Assembly (NCBI GenBank): GCA_963843275.1
Contig: CAWJJM010000003.1
Coordinates: 1-64,000 of the forward strand
Direction: 5' to 3'
DNA length: 64,000 nt
From: CAWJJM01 sp963843275
GTDB lineage: Bacteria; Acidobacteriota; Thermoanaerobaculia; Multivoradales; JBCCEF01
Below the pieces are notes generated by a model. It was given only the letters and a program-made list of their open reading frames with translations, was not told where the DNA came from and searched no databases. This document shows, piece after piece, positions 1 through 8,902 of this stretch (positions within the stretch are counted from its first letter, which is position 1; every line of letters starts with the position of its first letter). The translations under genes were made by a program, and so were the position numbers.

Positions 1-1186
1 ACCGCATCGGCGGCAGGTCCGGCCAGCTCCGCATCGCCGGGGCCACCGGGATGTGCGGGTCGTGGTAGCTGACCTCGGCGCCGAGCTCGAGGAGTTGGTC
101 GAGGATCTCGAAGGCGGGGCTCTCCCGCGGGTCGGCGACGTCCTTCTTGTAGGCGAGGCCGAGCAGCAGGACCCGAGCTCCCTTCACCGCCTTGCCCCGC
201 TGGTTGAGGGCCGCCTGGAGCTTGCCGACGACGTAGCGCGGCATGGCGACGTTGATCTCGCCGGCGAGCTCGATGAAGCGGGCCGGCATCCCGAACTCCC
301 GCGCCTTCCAGGACAGGTAGAACGGGTCCAGCGGGATGCAGTGGCCTCCCCAGCCCGGGCCCGGGTTGAAGCGCATGAAGCCGAAGGGCTTGGTCTCGGC
401 GGCGTCGAGCACCTCCCAGACGTCGATCCCCATCCGGTCGTAGACCATCTTCAGCTCGTTGACCAGCGCGATGTTGACGGCGCGGAAGACGTTCTCGGTG
501 AGCTTGGAGGCCTCGGCCGTCCGGGCCGAGGAGACCCGGACGACGCCGCCCGAGAGCGCCGTTGCGTAGAGCGCCTCCGCGAGGTCGCCGGAGAGCGGGT
601 CGACGCCGCCCACGACCTTGGGGATCGTGGCGGTGGAGAAGCTCGGGTTGCCCGGGTCCTCGCGCTCCGGCGAGTAGGCGAGGAAGAAGTCCTCGCCGCA
701 GGTCAACCCGCCGCGCTCGAGCAGTCCGCGGAGCAGCTCGTCGGTGGTCCCCGGGTAGGTCGTGGACTCGAGCACCACGAGCTGGCCGCGGCGCAGGCTC
801 CGGGCCACCGACTCGGCGGTGCCGACGACGAACGACATGTCCGGCTCCCGCTGCGGGGTGAGCGGGGTGGGCACGCACAGCAGCAGGCAGTCGGCCTCGC
901 CCAGCCGTCCGAGGTCGGCGGTGGCGGCGAGGCGCCCGTCCTCGACCAGCACACTCACCCGGTCGGCGGCGATGTGGTCGATGTAGCTCTCGCCCGCCGC
1001 GAGGCGGGAGACCTTGTCGGGGTCGAGGTCGAAGCCGAGGACGGGGAAGCCGCGCTCGGCGAAGGTCAGGGCCAGGGGCAGACCGACGTAGCCCATCCCG
1101 ACGATCCCGACGCGGGCGGAGCGGTCCTCGATCGCCCGCCGCAGGCGCTCGGCCGCGGTCGGTTCGGCGGGGGGAGGCGATGGCAC
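1..1186 (-). CDS. wbpA: Nucleotide sugar dehydrogenase, WbpA-like (C-terminus cut by window edge)
   Basis: Predicted NAD-dependent UDP-N-acetylhexosamine 6-dehydrogenase, which oxidises a UDP-sugar to its uronic acid for surface polysaccharide synthesis in the cytoplasm. About 395 residues are visible of a family that is usually 420-440. The Rossmann motif GMGYVG lies near residues 30-35. The catalytic-cysteine region reads GPGWGGHCIPLDPFY, preceded by KPFGFMRFN, which fits the WbpA branch better than UDP-glucose dehydrogenase. The C-terminal UDP-binding segment GLAYKKDVADPRESPA is present. The start is a GTG at 1184-1186 in front of an Ala/Pro-rich leader; no nearer start precedes the Rossmann fold. 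It lies downstream of the export genes on the same strand, as expected for a capsule/EPS locus. The exact substrate is inferred. Confidence 0.88.
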   Translation of the reverse strand, partial: MPSPPPAEPTAAERLRRAIEDRSARVGIVGMGYVGLPLALTFAERGFPVLGFDLDPDKVSRLAAGESYIDHIAADRVSVLVEDGRLAATADLGRLGEADCLLLCVPTPLTPQREPDMSFVVGTAESVARSLRRGQLVVLESTTYPGTTDELLRGLLERGGLTCGEDFFLAYSPEREDPGNPSFSTATIPKVVGGVDPLSGDLAEALYATALSGGVVRVSSARTAEASKLTENVFRAVNIALVNELKMVYDRMGIDVWEVLDAAETKPFGFMRFNPGPGWGGHCIPLDPFYLSWKAREFGMPARFIELAGEINVAMPRYVVGKLQAALNQRGKAVKGARVLLLGLAYKKDVADPRESPAFEILDQLLELGAEVSYHDPHIPVAPAMRSWPDLPPMR

Positions 1187-1277
1187 GGTCGTCGTCCTCG
1201 ACACGGTGGTCGCTTGCACGCCGGCGGGCGGCCGCCGCGGCGACCGCCGATCCTACCGGAGAACGGGTGGGTGGGAG

Positions 1278-1302
1278 GGCCGGCCCGGCGCGCGGGCCGG
1301 CC
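1278..1302 (-). terminator. GC hairpin after the 1309-2163 gene
   Basis: A perfect 10-bp inverted repeat, GGCCGGCCCG and CGGGCCGGCC, with a 5-nt loop, begins 7 nt past the stop codon of the upstream minus-strand gene. No T-run follows, so it is a plausible transcription end or RNA-stabilising hairpin but not a classical intrinsic terminator. Confidence 0.4.
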
Positions 1303-1308
1303 GGAGGC

Positions 1309-2163
1309 TCACGGCCGGACCGGGGAGATCGGCTCGGGAGAGCGATCGATGATGATGCCGGCGACCGCCGCCGAGGCGGGGGCGATCAGGGTCGGCGCCA
1401 GGGCGAAGACGCAGGAGCGGCAGATGTCGTCCTCGCGCAGCACGCCGCGGATGTCGCGGCGGGTGACGATGCCGTCGCACAGCCAGTGGAAGACGTTCTT
1501 GCCCGCTTCCCAGGGCGCCGTCTCGCCGACCACCAGGTTGTTGGCCTGGCCCCGCTGCTCCTCGTTGAGGTCGACCTCGCAGTCGTCGGTCACCGGGACG
1601 ACCATCATTTTCGAGTGGGCCAGCTCGTTGCCCCCCGCGTCGACCACCGCGGCGTAGATCTCGGCCGGCTCGTACTTCTGGTGGGTCAGCCAGTCCTCGA
1701 GCTGATCGATGTTCATCGACAGCATCCAGTCGCGGCGCACCTTCATGCCCTGCTGGGCGCGCTCTTCGATGATCTCGGTGTTGAGGTCGTCGTTGGGGTC
1801 GCGGTCCTCCGACTTCTCCTTCGCGACCCACCACTGCGCCTCGGGGTTGTCGGCGGCGCCCTCCAGCTTCTCGCCCTCGAGCTCGTCGTCGGTCGGCGAC
1901 GGCACGACCGCCCACCAGGGGGCCGTGGTCCGCGGGTTCATCTCCACGTAGTAGAAGTCCTCCACCACCTCGTGCAGGCGGCGGAAGTACAGGCGCACCG
2001 AAGTACCCGCCAGGATGCCGCTGACGTTGGCGGTGACGACGGCGTGGTGCTTCACCGGCAGACACTCCACCGGGTTCACCTCGACGCGAGGGGTCTGGGC
2101 CCAGGTCACCAGAGGTACTGCGGCGACGAGCGCCGACGCTGCGACGAGGTTCTTCACTCTCAT
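1309..2163 (-). CDS. Secreted protein of unknown function
   Basis: A 284-residue protein with an N-terminal signal peptide (basic MRVKN, hydrophobic core, cut expected after VTWAQ near residue 23), so probably periplasmic. The start is chosen by a strong ribosome site, GGGAGGAG, 4 nt before ATG at 2163. The mature part is acidic and rich in Trp and charged residues, and contains a CEVDLNEEQRG segment and a closely spaced Cys pair, DDICRSC, near residues 250-255. A hydrophobic Ala/Ile stretch follows (PTLIAPASAAVAGIIID), possibly a C-terminal membrane anchor. I do not recognise the family. It sits between the sugar dehydrogenase and the TPR gene of the polysaccharide locus. Confidence 0.75.
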   Translation of the reverse strand: MRVKNLVAASALVAAVPLVTWAQTPRVEVNPVECLPVKHHAVVTANVSGILAGTSVRLYFRRLHEVVEDFYYVEMNPRTTAPWWAVVPSPTDDELEGEKLEGAADNPEAQWWVAKEKSEDRDPNDDLNTEIIEERAQQGMKVRRDWMLSMNIDQLEDWLTHQKYEPAEIYAAVVDAGGNELAHSKMMVVPVTDDCEVDLNEEQRGQANNLVVGETAPWEAGKNVFHWLCDGIVTRRDIRGVLREDDICRSCVFALAPTLIAPASAAVAGIIIDRSPEPISPVRP

Positions 2164-2243
2164 AGTCTCCTCCCGAGTCGCCCGATTCTGCGGGAACGCG
2201 CCGTGGGGCGTCAAGCCCATGTCTTTTCTTCTATTTGCGGGAG

Positions 2244-3664
2244 CTATCCCGCCGACCCCAGGATCTTCTCCGCGTACGACTGCACGAACGGAGTCGATGG
2301 GAGGTCGGGCAGAGCGCGCTTCAGGATCCGTGCCGACTCCTCGCGATCGCCGGACTCGTAGAGCGCCACGGCGAGGTAGAAGAGCAGCTCGGGGCGTCCC
2401 GACGGCTCGCCGCGGTGGAAATAGCGCACGGCGTCCGACCACCGGGAGGCGCGATAGGCGATCTCGGCCGCCAGGTTCTGCGCCTCGACGATCCCCGGGT
2501 TGGCATCGGCGACGCCGCTCGCCAGCTCGTACGGCTCGGCCAGGTCGCCGGAACGGCGGGCCCGGGCGAGGAGCTGCCGCGCGCGCTCGAGCTTCTCGCG
2601 GTCGGCGGTGGCCAGCTCGGGCGCCGCCGCGACCGGAGGGGCCGTCGCCGGAACCGGCGCCCGGGGCGGCGCGGCGGGCACTGGATCGCCCGCGCTCTGT
2701 TCCGCCGCCTTCTCGGGGGGCGCGTTCTGCGCGGCGGCCGCGGCGGCCGCTGCCTCCCGGGCGGCCCGAGCCGCTTCTTCCTCCGGCGTGGGGAGCTTCG
2801 CGACCTGCCGGTCGGTCCGGCGGACGAGGCGGCCGATGTCGCGCCGGGCGCGCAGCGGCGGCGGCAGCTCGGCCGCGAAGGCCTGCGCCTGCCGCCACTG
2901 GCCGAGCCGGGCGTGGCAGTCGAGCAGCGCCAGGGCGACGTCGGCGTCGGTGCGGCTGGCGGGGCAGGCGTCGAGCTCCGCCACCGCCGCGGCGCAGGAC
3001 GAGGCCGCGGCCAGGGCGCGCCCGCGGAGGCAACGTGCCGCGATCTGCTGTTCGGCGTCGGGCGAGGCGGCCAGCACCTGGGAGGCGAGCTCGGCGGCGG
3101 CCGTGCTGTCGCCAGCAGTAAGATCGAGCTGGCCCAACCGGAGCATCCAGCGGACGTTCTCCGGGTCGGCGGCGAGGCGGTCGGCGAGGGCCTGGCGCTG
3201 CTGGGCGGCGGGGAGCTTCTCGATGCGGCTTGCGAACTTCTCCTCGGCGAGCGGGTGAATCCGGGCGCCGTGGCCAGGGTCGCCTCGGGGACGCGCTCGA
3301 TCATCAGCGCCGCCACCGAGGAGCGCACCGGCGCCGGCAGGTCCGCCTTCGCGTACACGGCGAAGCGCTGGTCGATGGTCAGCAGCCGTTGCAGCGTGGT
3401 GTCGAGCTCGGCGGTGTGGCCGGCTCCGGCCTCGGCCAGCGAGAGATAGGAGAGCGCCGCGACCAGCCGCTCGGGCCGCTCGAGCAGGCCGAAGGCGGCC
3501 AGCCGCAGGTCGCGTTCCGCGGTCGCGAAGTCGTCCTGCTGCAGCTCGTAGACGCCGTCGCGCAGGAGCTGGTCGTAGAACGGCTGGTCCTGCGCCCGGG
3601 CGACGCCGGCACCGGCCGACAGGGCGAGCGCGAGCAGGAGGATGGGGGCGGTACGGCGGGGCAT
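2244..3664 (-). CDS. Secreted TPR-repeat protein (one frameshift)
   Basis: Reads as one protein of about 473 residues once a single missing base near 3250 is restored. The first part (3664 to about 3255) has a signal peptide ending in ARAQ and helical-repeat sequence; the second part (about 3250 to 2244) continues with TPR-like helices, an Ala/Pro-rich linker near residues 290-340, and further TPR-like repeats near the end (ELLFYLAVALYESGDREES). The joint GARIHPLAEEKFA is recovered by adding one base in a GC run, so a consensus error is likely. The start at 3664 has GGAAAGGA upstream. A periplasmic scaffold role in polysaccharide assembly is inferred from TPR content and position beside wzc and wza homologues. 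Confidence 0.7.
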
Positions 3665-4464
3665 CGGGTGTCCTTTCCGGGGGGCGACTCTACTGCACGT
3701 CCCGGCGTCGGGTCGGCGCGGCGGTCGTCGTCGGGCGGCACCGCCAGGGGCCGGTCCTCGAGCACCGCCCGGGGGTTGTCGCGGGTCAGACGCCACGCCA
3801 GGTCCTCGCCCCAGCGCCGGGCGATCTCGTCGCGGGCGCCCGAGAGTCCCGGCGGCCGGTGGCGGACGCCGTGGGCGTCGCTGGCCACGAAGTGGACGAG
3901 GTCGCGGTCGAGCAGCCGGTGGCAGACGCTGCGCGCGGTGCGGCCGAAGTCGCCGGTGACGCTCATCGCGGTGATCTGGAAGAGCGCGCCGGCGGCCACG
4001 AGCCGGGCTACCAGGTCGAGGTCGCCGGCGAGGGCGGGGATCATCTCCGGGTGGGCGAAGATCGGCACGCGGCCGCCGACGATCACCTCGTGCGCCAGCT
4101 CGGCCGGGTGCGGCCCGGTGCCGAAACGGTCGAGCTCCAGCAGCAGGTAGCGCGATCCGGCGAGGGCGGCCGGACCGCTCCCGGGTGCCGCCTCCTCGAG
4201 CTCGGCGAGCAACGCCGAGTCGACCCGCACCTCGCCGCCGAGCTCGAGACGCGGCCGCTCGCCCACCGCCGCGGCGACCCGGCGGCGCAGCTCCTCGAGC
4301 GCGAACAGGTCGGTGTTCTCCCACATCTCGGTGCGCTGGTGCGGGGTCGCCACCACCGCCTCGCAGCCGTCGTCGCCGGCGAGGCGGCACATCGCCACCG
4401 CCGTCTCCAGGTCGTCGGCGCCGTCGTCGATACCGGGCAGGACGTGGAAGTGGAGGTCGATCAT
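3379..4464 (-). CDS. cpsB: CpsB/YwqE-type tyrosine phosphatase (PHP fold)
   Basis: Metal-dependent protein-tyrosine phosphatase of the PHP family, expected to dephosphorylate the C-terminal tyrosines of the adjacent Wzc-type kinase and so control polymer export. It begins MIDLHFHVLPGIDDGA, with the HxH metal site, and has ATPHQ, FAHPEM and a late SDAHG motif, all family hallmarks. The family is about 250 residues. Here the open frame runs to 361, and everything after about residue 262 (below about 3680) is an out-of-frame reading of the neighbouring TPR gene. A TAG in the next frame at 3690-3692 may be the true stop, reached through a one-base error. Its ATG overlaps the kinase stop codon (ATGA), implying translational coupling. 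Confidence 0.85.
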   Translation of the reverse strand: MIDLHFHVLPGIDDGADDLETAVAMCRLAGDDGCEAVVATPHQRTEMWENTDLFALEELRRRVAAAVGERPRLELGGEVRVDSALLAELEEAAPGSGPAALAGSRYLLLELDRFGTGPHPAELAHEVIVGGRVPIFAHPEMIPALAGDLDLVARLVAAGALFQITAMSVTGDFGRTARSVCHRLLDRDLVHFVASDAHGVRHRPPGLSGARDEIARRWGEDLAWRLTRDNPRAVLEDRPLAVPPDDDRRADPTPGRAVESPPGKDTRCPAVPPPSSCSRSPCRPVPASPGRRTSRSTTSSCATASTSCSRTTSRPRNATCGWPPSACSSGPSGWSRRSPISRWPRPEPATPPSSTPRCNGC

Positions 4465-6740
4465 GCCGCCGAGCCGGTCTTCGTCTCCGCTCCCGGCTCC
4501 GCGTAGGACTCGTAGTAGTAGCGGTAGCTGCCGCCGGCGCCGGTGGCGCGGTGCGCGTTGAGGACCGCGCCGAGGACCCGGATCTCCGCCAGCCGCAGCC
4601 GGTCGAGGACGCGCAGGGCGTGGCGCCGGTCGACCCGCGCCGAGCGCACGCAGAGCACCAGCCCGTCGCTCATCGAGCCGATGATCGTCGAGTCGGCCAC
4701 CGCCAGGGCGGGCGGCGTGTCGACCACCACGTAGTCGAAGCTGGCGCGCGCCTTGGCGAGGAGCTCGCGCATGCGGTCGGAGGCCAGCAGCTCCGACGGG
4801 TTGGGCGGGATCGGTCCCGAGGTGACGACGAAGAGGCCGCCGACGTCGGTGCGGTGGAAGATGCCCTCGTCGCTGCCGGTGGTCAGGTAGGTCACCAGGC
4901 CGGTCCGGTTGGTGACGTTGAACACCTTGTGCAGCCGCGGCTTGCGCAGGTCGCCGTCGACCAGCAGCACGCGGCGGCCGAGCTGGGCGAGGACGATGGC
5001 GAGGTTGGTCGCGGTCGCCGTCTTGCCCTCCGACGCCTCCACCGAGGTCACCGCCACCGCCTTGAGCTCGTGCGCGGTCGACAGCAGCAGCGCCGTCCGC
5101 AACGAGCGGTAGGCCTCGGACACGGCGAGCCGCGGCTTGGCGTGGGGGAGCAGCTCGATGGAGAGCTGTTGCGCCTCGCCGCCGCGGCGGTCGCGCCAGC
5201 CGCGGCGGCCCTTCGCCGCGGGGCCGGTCTCCTCGCCGTAGCCGTACTCGTAGGAGTAGCCGCTGCCGCGGCCGCCGTCGGCCAGGTCGGGGATCACCGC
5301 CAGCACCGGCAGCCGGAGCACCCGCTCGACCTCCTCGGCGCTCTTCAGCGTGCGGTCCATGAACTGCAGCAGCAGCGCGGCGCCGATCCCCAGGAGGAGA
5401 CCGGCGGCGAGCCCTGCCGAGACGTCCCGCTGCAGCGACGGCTGGGTGGGGGAGCCCGGCACCAGGGCCTCGTCGATCACGCGGACGTTCGAGTTCTTCT
5501 CGGTCTGCAGCCGCGAGGCGAAGCTGGTCTCCGACTGCCGCTTGAGCAGGTCGTTGAGCATGTCGCGGCGGGTGCGCAGCTCGACCTGCAGGCTCGAGTA
5601 CTCCACCGCCTGGGAGTTCTCGGCGCTCATCTGGCCCTTGAGGTCGCGGATCTCGCCCTGCAGCGCCTGCTCTTCGCGCAGGGCGCCCTGGTACTCGGCG
5701 TACGCCGCCTGCCGCACCCGCCGGGCCGCCTCGGCCTCGAGCTCCGCCACGTGCTGCCGCGCGGCCTCGATGCGCGCCGCCCGGTCCTTCATCTCCGGGA
5801 AGTTCTCCTTGTAGACCTGGAGCTGCGCCTGGTAGTCGCGCTGCAGGTTGGCGAGCTCCTTGCGGGCGTCGGCGATCGCCGTGTCCGTGCCGGTGCCGGC
5901 GCTGGCCGCCGCGTCCGAGGGCATCGCGGCCAGCTCCTGGTAGCGGGCCTGCTTGTCGATGCGGTCGCGCATCGCCGTCATCAGCTCGTCGTTGAGCTTC
6001 GAGATGCGCTCCAGGCTGACGTTGCCCTCCGGGGTGAACGAGAGCGTCTGCTCCTTGCCGTTGAAGGCGCCCAGCCGCTTGTCGAGGTCCACCACCTCGT
6101 CCTTGAGCCGTTGGATCTGCTCGGCGAGGACGTCGGAGGTCTGGGTCATCGTCTCCGACCGGGTGCGCAGCGAGAAGTCGATGAAGGCGCGGGCGAAGCC
6201 GTTGGCGATCCGCGCCGCCTCCTGCGGCTCGTCGGTGCGGTAGGTGATCTCGACGAGCTGGGTGTCGCGGATGGGCTGGACCGACAGGTTCTGGAGGAGC
6301 TTGTTGGCGAGCTTGCCCAGGGCGGCGCGGTCGCCCCCGGCGGAGGCGTCGCCGCCGTCGCCGGTGGCCGGGGCCGCGAACCCGGAGTCCTCCTGCAGCC
6401 GGAGGTCCTGCACCACCTGCTCCGCCAGCCCGCGGCTCTGCAGCAGCCGGTACTGGGTGGGATAGAACTCCATGTTGAAGTACTGGTCGAGCCAGGGGAG
6501 CTGGTTGGTCAGCAGCGCGTTGCTGGTCCGCCGCTCGATCTGCAGCGTCGTCTTCGCCTCGTAGGTGGGCGGGGTGATGGCGAAGTGGACCGCGCCTGCC
6601 CCCAGGCAGAGCAGGGTGACGAGCAGCACCAGCTTCCAGCGCCGGCGCAGGCCGCCCAGGTACTCCCGGGCGATCTCCATGAAGTCCTCGGAGCCCGGGG
6701 AGGCGGGAGCCGCCTCGTTGGTCTGGAACGGATCGTCCAT
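4461..6740 (-). CDS. wzc: Wzc-type polysaccharide co-polymerase / BY-tyrosine kinase
   Basis: A 759-residue inner-membrane protein pairing a Wzz chain-length domain with a bacterial tyrosine kinase. The first membrane helix is near residues 35-55, a long coiled-coil periplasmic part spans about 200-420, and the second helix is near 445-465. The kinase domain has Walker A ASEGKTATATN (about 567-577), Walker A' VLLVDGDLRKP (about 590) and Walker B DYVVVDTPPA (about 668). The tail carries a tyrosine cluster SYRYYYESY, the usual autophosphorylation site. The start ATG at 6740 overlaps the stop of the exporter gene by one base. With the phosphatase and Wza-type genes it forms an export and regulation operon. 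Confidence 0.93.
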   Translation of the reverse strand: MDDPFQTNEAAPASPGSEDFMEIAREYLGGLRRRWKLVLLVTLLCLGAGAVHFAITPPTYEAKTTLQIERRTSNALLTNQLPWLDQYFNMEFYPTQYRLLQSRGLAEQVVQDLRLQEDSGFAAPATGDGGDASAGGDRAALGKLANKLLQNLSVQPIRDTQLVEITYRTDEPQEAARIANGFARAFIDFSLRTRSETMTQTSDVLAEQIQRLKDEVVDLDKRLGAFNGKEQTLSFTPEGNVSLERISKLNDELMTAMRDRIDKQARYQELAAMPSDAAASAGTGTDTAIADARKELANLQRDYQAQLQVYKENFPEMKDRAARIEAARQHVAELEAEAARRVRQAAYAEYQGALREEQALQGEIRDLKGQMSAENSQAVEYSSLQVELRTRRDMLNDLLKRQSETSFASRLQTEKNSNVRVIDEALVPGSPTQPSLQRDVSAGLAAGLLLGIGAALLLQFMDRTLKSAEEVERVLRLPVLAVIPDLADGGRGSGYSYEYGYGEETGPAAKGRRGWRDRRGGEAQQLSIELLPHAKPRLAVSEAYRSLRTALLLSTAHELKAVAVTSVEASEGKTATATNLAIVLAQLGRRVLLVDGDLRKPRLHKVFNVTNRTGLVTYLTTGSDEGIFHRTDVGGLFVVTSGPIPPNPSELLASDRMRELLAKARASFDYVVVDTPPALAVADSTIIGSMSDGLVLCVRSARVDRRHALRVLDRLRLAEIRVLGAVLNAHRATGAGGSYRYYYESYAEPGAETKTGSAA

Positions 6741-7582
6741 CAGAAGAACGACTCCTTGACCACCACGATGTCGCCGTCGCGCAGCTCCACGTCGGGGTCG
6801 CGGCCCTCGAGGATGCGCTTGTAGTTCGCCTCGATCTCGGTGAGCTTTCCGTCCGCGCCGCGGCGCTTGATCTGCAGGTGCGGCGAGGCGCGGTCGGAGA
6901 GCCCTCCGACGCTCGCGATGACCGTGAGCAGGCTGACCCGGTCCGTGCTCTTGAACGGGATCGCGCCGGTCTTGGCCGCCTCGCCCAGCAGGTAGATGGT
7001 CACCGGATGGGTCTTCTCGACGTTGATCACGTCGTCGGCGAAGACCGGCAGGTCGACCTTGGGGGTCGTCCGGCTGATCAGCTCGTCGAGGGGGATCGAC
7101 ACCTGGTCGGAGAGGCCGTTGCTCGCCCGCCGCAGGATGCGGACCTCGTCGCCGCGCTCGGCGGTGAGCCCGCCGGCGGCGCTGATCGCCTCGAGCAGCG
7201 TCCAGCCGCCCGGGTACCCGTAGCTCCCCGGGTTGGCCACGGCGCCGATCACCGTCACCGTCTGCGAGCGCAGCTCGAGCACCTGCACGCGCACCGTCGC
7301 CTTCTCCAGGTAGTCGGCCTCCAGCCGCTGCTCCAGGGCGGCCTCGAGCTCGGCCGGGGTGAGGCCGGCGGCCTGGACGGCGCCGAGGACGGGCACTTCC
7401 AGCGTCCCGGCGTCGGAGACGCGCGCCTGGGTGGCGAGCGACGGCGCCTCGACGACGTCGACCTTCACCAGGTCCTCCGCGCCCATGCGGTAGCCAGGGC
7501 CCACTTGGGGCGTCTTCTGGGCGGCTGCCGGCCACGCCGCCAGCACGGCGACGAGGAGCAGGGAGAGTCGGGTGCGGGTCAC
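6740..7582 (-). CDS. wza: Polysaccharide export protein, Wza/SLBB family
   Basis: A 280-residue exported protein forming or assisting the outer-membrane polysaccharide channel. The signal peptide is about residues 1-22 (LLLVAVLAAWPAAAQ). The polysaccharide export domain begins at GPGYRMGAEDLVKVDV and is followed by SLBB-type beta-grasp repeats (GAVANPGSYGYPGGWTLLEA, then YLLGEAAKTGAIPF). It lacks an obvious lipobox, unlike E. coli Wza, and is shorter, so it may be an SLBB-type periplasmic or barrel-partnered exporter working with the barrel gene just upstream. The start is GTG at 7580-7582, which overlaps the stop of that barrel gene (GTGA). Confidence 0.9.
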   Translation of the reverse strand: MTRTRLSLLLVAVLAAWPAAAQKTPQVGPGYRMGAEDLVKVDVVEAPSLATQARVSDAGTLEVPVLGAVQAAGLTPAELEAALEQRLEADYLEKATVRVQVLELRSQTVTVIGAVANPGSYGYPGGWTLLEAISAAGGLTAERGDEVRILRRASNGLSDQVSIPLDELISRTTPKVDLPVFADDVINVEKTHPVTIYLLGEAAKTGAIPFKSTDRVSLLTVIASVGGLSDRASPHLQIKRRGADGKLTEIEANYKRILEGRDPDVELRDGDIVVVKESFF

Positions 7583-8865
7583 TGCCAGATCCAGCCGCCG
7601 GTGGTGAGGGAGATCGTGCTGATCACGCTCGAGATCTCGCGGTCGAGGCCAGGGAGGTTCGAGTCGATGGCTTGGTGCCGGAAACCGATCCTGTAGCTGA
7701 GCCATTCCCGCAGCCGCACGGTCGCTTCGACGCCGTAGGCCTCGGCGTCGTCGGACCGGGCCGGGACGCCGGGGCCGATGGTGGTGTAGCGGTTGTCGCC
7801 GATCTCGTAGAAGGCGCTGGCGTCGACCCGGTGTCCCAGGCTCGTCCCCAGCCGTAGGCCCTCGCGCTGGTCGGTGTAGTCGGAGTAGTCCCCGACCAGC
7901 GAGTAGGCGGTGTTGCGGTGCGCGTAGAGACCGAGGCTGAGCCGGCTGGTCGGCCGGACGCTGACCAGGACCTGGCCCTCGGTCCGGTCGACCGGCACCA
8001 GGAGGGATCCCGGTTGCGGGTCGAGCCGCCGTTGGACGACTTCGGCGTGCAGGTCGATCTTGTTGCCGGTGAGCTCGGCCTGCAGGTACGGCGCGGTTCC
8101 GGTGCTCGACAGGTCGCGGGCTCCCGCGGCGAAGTCGGTCTCGGTGCGCTCCGCGCCCGCCTCGAGCTGGATCTTGTCGGTGGGCTTCCAGCGCAGGCCG
8201 GCGCGGAGCCGTCGTTCCTGCCGGTCGAGCAGGCGGTAATCGGCCTCGCGCGGATCGGCGGGATCCTCGGCGCGGTCCGCGACCTTCGCCCCTTCCGCCC
8301 CCGCCGTGAGGTAGAAGGCGCCACTGAGCTGCACCGCGAGGTCGGCCGCGAGCCGGTCCCGGTTGGCCAGCGCCGGTTGCAGCTCCTCCGAGGTGACCAC
8401 CGCCTGTTCCTCGACCGTGGTCGCGTGCGCGGAGACCTGGAGCCGGTTGAACGCTCCGTAGAGCCCCGCGCCGTAGCGGCCGACGAACTGGCGGCGGTCG
8501 CTGAGGTCGAGCCAGTAGATGTACTCCGGCATCGCCTGGGCCACCCAGAACCAGTTCGGACCGGTCGGAAGGTACGCCGTGAGCCCGGCGCTCAGGGTCG
8601 CCGTCACGTCCGACGTGCCGCCGGACGATTCGGCGAAGACGTTGTCGACGTAGGTGAGGCCGCGGATGCCCAGCCAGGGCGCGAGGCGGATCGGCCCCAG
8701 GCGCCAGCGGGCGCTCTCCATCTGCTGTTCGATCGCCTCCTTGGTCAACGTGCCGCCCGCGGACCCCCCTCCACCCGGGGCCGTATACTGCGGCGACTGG
8801 GCCCCGGCGGTGGCGGCGAGAGCGACGGCGATCGCCGCAGCGATCGGCAGGGGTTTCGAACCCAT
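7579..8865 (-). CDS. Outer-membrane beta-barrel protein, polysaccharide-locus type
   Basis: A 428-residue protein with a signal peptide (PLPIAAAIAVALAATAGAQ) and, after a helical linker, many amphipathic beta strands of alternating aromatic and polar residues ending in WIWQ. This is typical of a large outer-membrane barrel. It resembles the EpsL/BBP2-like barrels found beside SLBB exporters, so a role as the outer-membrane pore for the polymer is inferred. ATG at 8865 is preferred to upstream starts because AGGAG lies 5 nt before it and the signal peptide begins there. It is first in the minus-strand operon and divergent from the ligase gene at 8903. Confidence 0.75.
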   Translation of the reverse strand: MGSKPLPIAAAIAVALAATAGAQSPQYTAPGGGGSAGGTLTKEAIEQQMESARWRLGPIRLAPWLGIRGLTYVDNVFAESSGGTSDVTATLSAGLTAYLPTGPNWFWVAQAMPEYIYWLDLSDRRQFVGRYGAGLYGAFNRLQVSAHATTVEEQAVVTSEELQPALANRDRLAADLAVQLSGAFYLTAGAEGAKVADRAEDPADPREADYRLLDRQERRLRAGLRWKPTDKIQLEAGAERTETDFAAGARDLSSTGTAPYLQAELTGNKIDLHAEVVQRRLDPQPGSLLVPVDRTEGQVLVSVRPTSRLSLGLYAHRNTAYSLVGDYSDYTDQREGLRLGTSLGHRVDASAFYEIGDNRYTTIGPGVPARSDDAEAYGVEATVRLREWLSYRIGFRHQAIDSNLPGLDREISSVISTISLTTGGWIWQ

Positions 8866-8902
8866 GGTGGCTCCTGGAGAGCGTGTCCGTTCGGCACCGG
8901 CC

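Noticed and set aside
4185..6824. Very long plus-strand open frame opposite the Wzc-type kinase
   Set aside because: It is an Arg/His/Val-rich shadow produced by high GC; the minus-strand reading has all kinase motifs.
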